A stretch of DNA of 64,000 bases from the NCBI GenBank assembly GCA_902702965.1, contig CACRXP010000425.1, forward strand, positions 106,147 to 170,146, written 5' to 3'. Of the stretch, positions 59,441-64,000 are shown in pieces. The translations under genes were made by a program, and so were the position numbers. The notes beneath the pieces are model-generated. The model saw nothing but the letters and a program-made list of their open reading frames with translations, ran no database searches and had not been told where the DNA came from. How positions within the stretch are numbered: the first letter of the stretch is position 1; each line of letters opens with the position of its first letter. This DNA comes from Spirometra erinaceieuropaei. Lineage: Eukaryota > Platyhelminthes > Cestoda > Diphyllobothriidea > Diphyllobothriidae.

Positions 59441-59812
59441 CTAACTTAGCCACTCGCTGGACTAGGGAGGGATAGAGGACGCAAGCAGAGCTCGTAGCAC
59501 GCGCAGGTAATCGAGGGAAGGTGGTATGTACACACTTTCTCTTTCCCGCACAGCCACTTGCTGGATTTAGAGGATGCGGAGGGTGCAATCCCAACTGAAA
59601 GACCATCAGGGGGATTGCGTGGTAATTCGCAGTGCATGGCCACTGTAGTGGAACCGACGGAGTTCCACACCATCGGAACAATGCCATTAGCAAGTCTACT
59701 TGGCCACTCGCTAGATTATAATCAGAAAGAGAGTGTAAACAGGACTCGAACCTCGCAGAACGAAGCGCGTGTGAACTGATAACTGAAATGACCGAGGCTG
59801 GCGTATAAGCGC
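59441..59812 (-). repeat. Possible tRNA-derived repeat with internal triplication
   Basis: On the minus strand GAGGTTCGAGTCC (about 59742-59754) is a canonical B box; an A box is only approximate. A GCCACTCGCTGGA-type word occurs three times (about 59450, 59552 and 59702). Overlapping frames (59409-59819 minus, 59558-59779 plus) are probably incidental. Confidence 0.3.
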
Positions 59813-60015
59813 TCCTCATCCGTGTCAGTCACTCGCTTGATTAAAATGGTAAGGTAGATGCAAATGCGTGATATCTGTAAAGTCGGCGTGCTCGTTTCCG
59901 CAATAAATGTTTTAGAAAGCTAACCACACGAGATCACTCACGTGGGGTTGCAGGACCCAATCGCGTCCGTAAAAACTCTTCATACGATTTAGCACCTTGC
60001 CTGCTTTAGAATATG

Positions 60016-60999
60016 CAGCAGGTGGGCTAACTCATGAAACGTCGACCGAAATTTCGAAATGCGTTCTCGTTCCGAAAAGATTACTTTATTAGAGTTGTAA
60101 AATTTAGCATCATGCAGCATAATTCTCTAATGAATCAGTTACCACAGGGTGTCGGCTTCCGAATGAACTTATTTCCGACTGCATGCAAAAACTACACTCT
60201 GCAAAAATGACTACTTAAGTAGCATGCATTTTTCATTTATTTCAGATGTCCTTAAAAGTCCAATTATATTTCATGGAAAACGCGCATAAAAATATTCATT
60301 TTTGCTCATTCAGTAGGAAATTACATCTTATTCCAATTTTATACTCAAAATAAGAGTATAATTCGGTTGCAAAACACGTTTTCCAATTCCCGAATAGTTT
60401 CGAACCTGACCTGCTGTTATACTTGCATTCAGGGTTTCAAGACTACAAGCCGTATATTTTCTGTGTACGGAAAACCATACATTTCTCTACGGTATTAAGA
60501 GGAGACCATATGGGGTACATAAAAGTAGGCAGTGGATATGGGCAATATTGTTACTTTTGCAAGCCACATTGGTAAATGCAGATACATGACGTTTTATAAA
60601 CGGCCATTTCACGGTATTAAAAATCTCACAAGTGGAAACTTTTTAAAACCGAATTATACTCTTCTTTTGAGTATAAAATTGAAAGAAGACGTGATTTTCT
60701 ACCGAATACATAAAGAAATGAATATTTGTATGCATTTTTTTCATAAATGTAACTGAACTTTCGAGGTCATCGAAAATCAATGATAAAATTGCATGCTAAT
60801 TTGTCCTTTTTTGCAGAGTATAGTTCTTGGATGTAGTCCAAAATAACCTCGTTCGACAGCCGACACCCTGAGGTAATTGGATCATTATAGAAGTATGCTG
60901 GACGGTGATTCGTTTTACAGCCATACTTAATTAATCTTTTCGAAACGAGGACGCATTTCGAAATTTCGGTTGTCATTTCATAAGTTAGCCAACCTACTG
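60016..60999. mobile_element. HP-A hairpin element, full copy
   Basis: 984 bp, left tip CAGCAGGTGGGCTAACTCATG, right tip GTTAGCCAACCTACTG followed by TA. The left flanking base pair is TG rather than TA. Landmarks match 25215-26202 throughout. Confidence 0.82.
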
Positions 61000-61883
61000 T
61001 AGGTCTAAAAGGACAAATATGTCTGTGCACAGGTGAGGCGCCCACCGATACGACTTTTTAGTCCAGAGTGTACTTGGTTAGCTGGTCGGCCTGTCATTGA
61101 AATTTCGGCCTCTGGCACATACTTATGCAGAAATGTTGAGTGGAACTTTGTCTTGGTGAGGAAATAAATGCCGAAATCGAATATGTTCTCTTTTTCTATC
61201 TGCTATGCGTCTTAAATCACCAGAAAGCAACCGAAACCCAGTGATTTGTTGTAGTAAGTGGTATCCCTATTGAGGAACGAAGAATAAGGCTCTACTTTGA
61301 ACGATCATCTACGTTTCGAAAAGTACGGCAAAAGCACTGCCCGAGGCATGATTTCTTGTTGATCTACTTTGGTTCGTTATTTCCTAATTCACCCCATCAG
61401 ACAATAGACTTTGGGCTATTGTGCCGCTTTTTTATCGCGTCCTGCCAAATAAATTTGCACTTTAGAAAAGCCGATGTCGTATTTTGCAGTCGGCCTAAGG
61501 AATTAAAGATACATTCGTCCAAAGTAAATGGAAAATATAACCTTCGTTTCCTATTTTTAATACACCTGGTATTTAAACTACTAATTTCAGGAAGGGTCAT
61601 CAGTGGCTAGGGAGTCCCGTAAACGCGGTCTGAGTCTATATTTCTAAAACTTCCCACAGCAATAAGTAACTGGATGAATGGAATCCACTTATGCTAAAGC
61701 GGTGCTCATTAAGCATTTGTGAAGATCATACTCACAACCAGAAGTTAATGTGATCTCGGATTTCAAAAAAGCCCACTGTAAGCACTTTAAACTGGCTAAA
61801 CCATGCATGACCAAATCTCTTTAGCTCTACTATCCTTTGAAGTCAAATAGTCCTTTTTTTCCTAGTCGAGTTGGTTTCCTCTC
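61000..61883. other. No gene recognised
   Basis: AT-rich sequence. Opposed open frames at 61356-61610 (plus) and 61397-61600 (minus) are unassigned. Confidence 0.45.
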
Positions 61884-62081
61884 TCACTTCCCTTCAAAAG
61901 CTTCAGGCGACATAAGCTTCATTTTGAATACTAGAATGCATATCACATTAGGCGTGCCGCGAACATCTCCCGAGAATGCCATGCAACCCCAGACAATCAT
62001 CGAGACCAACATTTGGCTCATGGTTTTGCCAGCACCCTGGTTACGGTGAAAATTATGGTCGTGCGCAATAAATGCTACCAT
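61884..62081 (-). pseudogene. Possible DDE (Tc1/mariner-like) transposase scrap
   Basis: A 65-codon frame containing SMIVWGCMAFSGD, reminiscent of the VMVWGC-type strand around the second catalytic Asp of Tc1/mariner transposases. Neither flank gives a convincing continuation, so the match could be chance. Confidence 0.22.
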
Positions 62082-62394
62082 CGGGGTTGCAGGTGCGACG
62101 GCTCACTCGTTCTGCCTAGCTTCGCAGCATTAAAATCGAAGGTTTGCCTGAGAATTTATGTCGCACCTGAAAGATCCAGTTTCCATGCCTCAGATGGAAG
62201 ATAAGGGTCAGACGTGGTTATGTTGCCGCACCTGAGGTAAACAAATCCCAGCCATTTGTAATACGGGACCTGTGTTAATAGGGGATTTGCAGGTGAGATA
62301 GGGGAACGCACAAGCGACGACGTCAGGTAATTGAATACAGAAAAAAACTCTTGGGAATGCGCGATTGTAATTTGATTGATTGAGAAATAGTTGC
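62082..62394. other. No gene recognised
   Basis: Overlapping minus-strand frames (62156-62440 and 62208-62399) are unassigned. Confidence 0.4.
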
Positions 62395-62518
62395 CCCAAC
62401 CACTAAACCTAACTCTTAACCCTAAGCCCTTACCCCCCAACCCTAACAGTTACCCAAACGTAAACCCTAACCCTTACCCTTTGTCACTGACCCCTAACCG
62501 CAGCCCTAAACCCTAACC
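62395..62518. repeat. Degenerate telomere-like tract
   Basis: CCCTAA, CCCTTA and CCAACCCTAAC variants over about 120 bp on the plus strand. Unlike 4491-4741 and 33161-33280, I see no inverted arms around it. Confidence 0.65.
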
Positions 62519-62663
62519 TTCAAACATCCAACGCTAAAGTTAGAAGGAGACGACAGGCCGAAAGTCAAGAAGGACCACCGGCATTGGGCCGAAAAAGGTA
62601 GACAGGACAATAAAGAAACAAGACCGCCAACAGATAACACACCGCAACGCACAACAACACCAT

Positions 62664-62738
62664 GCCAACTTAATCTTTTCAAAACGAGGACGCACTTCGA
62701 AATTTCGGTTGTCATTTCATGAGTTAACCTGCCTACTG
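62664..62738. mobile_element. HP-A right-end fragment
   Basis: The last 75 bp of an HP-A element, ending CATGAGTTAACCTGCCTACTG at 62738 and followed by TA. Starts abruptly within the arm at ACTTAATCTTTTC. Confidence 0.7.
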
Positions 62739-64000
62739 TAGGACATGTTTCCCTATATTTAATAAAATTCTTGCAGCAGGTTCTACATTTTAGCATTATC
62801 GTCTCATTTGTCTCATTCTCTTGGCAGTCAACTAGAAAAGCTTTTATTTTTACCCTCAGATAAGGCCGATTTTACCCTTTGTTTATTAAACATCAAAGTA
62901 GTGAAGGTATCCCAAAAAGGTTTTGCTTTGTTCCAGATCGATAGGTTGGACTGCAAAGAAGAGACGTTCAAAACGGATTCATCATCACATTTTCTGAGCA
63001 GACTAGACGGCTGTCATCGTCAAAATTCCGACTGCACATAAAAATTAAAATATCTTGCCCATCTGGTCGGTCGTGGGCCGAGCAATTTCCCTTTCCGTTC
63101 TGCAATTTCACTTGCTGTGAGCCGCGTGACTGGGGTTTGTGTTCGGACTGGGACCTTTTCCGTCGGTTCGTCAAGGAAGAATGATTGAACCTGTTGACCC
63201 CTTGATAGGTTAATACCCTGATTCCTGTCTATTTCACAAACAGAACAGATCGCGCCACCTCTTGAATTACCCACTAACAAGTAGGACAAAGGCTGCCTGT
63301 GCAGGCCACAACACCTGGTAGCACGGTGGAAGGAAATTTGGTAATTAGCAAATCACTTAAGAAGGAAATATTGCCTGTTTTCGGCAACTCGTGCCTATAA
63401 ATTGGCTGAAAGTGAGCTGCGGGTAGAGCGGCGTACCAGAACACCAACGGTAGAATGCAATTCCTACGGTGCAAGGTTCCCCAGACACAAAACGCATTTT
63501 CCGAGACCACCGACCAAAATGTCCATAGAAGTTGTGTGACTCCAGGACTAATTAGACCTAAGCCTCCAGCCTTCTGTTATTTTTCAGGAGATGACTACTC
63601 CTGCAACTTCATCGGCCAAAATGGAATCAGGCTGAACGTAGAATGGGCGTTCGGCAGAAAGACGCACTGTCAATTACGCCTATTCACTGTCTGGAGTAAA
63701 TTCCCACCTCCAATCCAACTTTCAGGCCGATCACTAGATGAGCTTTGAGCATACTGAACGATCGATGACCGGTGGCCAGTTCGTTCATCGGACTGCATCG
63801 CTCCCGCGTTTCGTGGGATGAAAGACGCAATTCAGGTGCCGTCCGGTGCAAGGATCAATACTGAAGTAAGGATGAACTGATTGGTTATCTCCTAGCTAAA
63901 CATGGTTTCTCCGATTATTGTTGTGTACCTCTGAAGAGGCCTAGGCAAATAGAACACTTCTACGCGATTGATTGTTTATCATCAACGTCAACAAAAAACG
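62739..64000. other. No gene recognised
   Basis: Mixed sequence with several overlapping unassigned frames (62808-63041, 63020-63289 minus, 63455-63748). Confidence 0.45.

Overview
The window looks like intergenic DNA from a large, repeat-rich flatworm genome. The best guess is a diphyllobothriidean tapeworm of the Spirometra/Schistocephalus type. That rests on remembered resemblance of the LINE, Penelope-like and tRNA-derived repeats to those of cestodes, and on TTAGGG-type repeats; no database was consulted. There are no operons, no Shine-Dalgarno sites and no long uninterrupted reading frames. Short frames between stops are the norm. One 743-base run of N (37711-38453) is an assembly gap. 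I found no host protein gene that I can defend. What can be read is a dense layer of transposable elements of different ages.

Layout. 1.0-1.8 kb: 3' end of a Penelope-like element (PLE) with a hammerhead-like motif. 4.5-4.7 kb: degenerate telomere-type repeat between inverted arms. 5.6-5.8 kb: a 202-bp palindrome made of two tRNA-like units. 7.5-10.4 kb: PLE terminal repeat joined to a decayed LINE whose tail encodes zinc-finger-like sequence. 11.0-11.4 kb: PLE reverse-transcriptase fragment. 13.8-15.0 kb: PLE C-terminus and a cluster of tRNA-derived SINEs. 18-41 kb: mostly AT-rich unique DNA carrying ~0.9-1.0 kb hairpin elements, a ~1 kb duplication (31.5-32.5 and 36.7-37.7 kb), a second telomere-like foldback (33.2 kb), another PLE C-terminus (35.9 kb) and a LINE endonuclease remnant (38.7-39.9 kb, minus). 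44.9-45.3 kb: probable Merlin transposase remnant. 49-55 kb: more hairpin elements and PLE terminal repeats. 56.6-57.6 kb: the best-preserved PLE, with reverse transcriptase and GIY-YIG endonuclease. 60-62.7 kb: hairpin elements and a third telomere-like tract.

The most informative structures are (i) two subfamilies of long inverted-repeat elements, HP-A (ends CAGTAGGTGGGC) and HP-B (ends CAGTGAGTGACC). One HP-B is inserted inside an HP-A with a TA duplication, so both ends and the target site can be read exactly. (ii) Two unlinked copies of a small element in which telomere-like repeats sit between matching inverted arms. (iii) Hammerhead-like motifs in PLE terminal repeats. None of the protein-coding remnants is intact. 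Any current activity would have to be non-autonomous or RNA-based.
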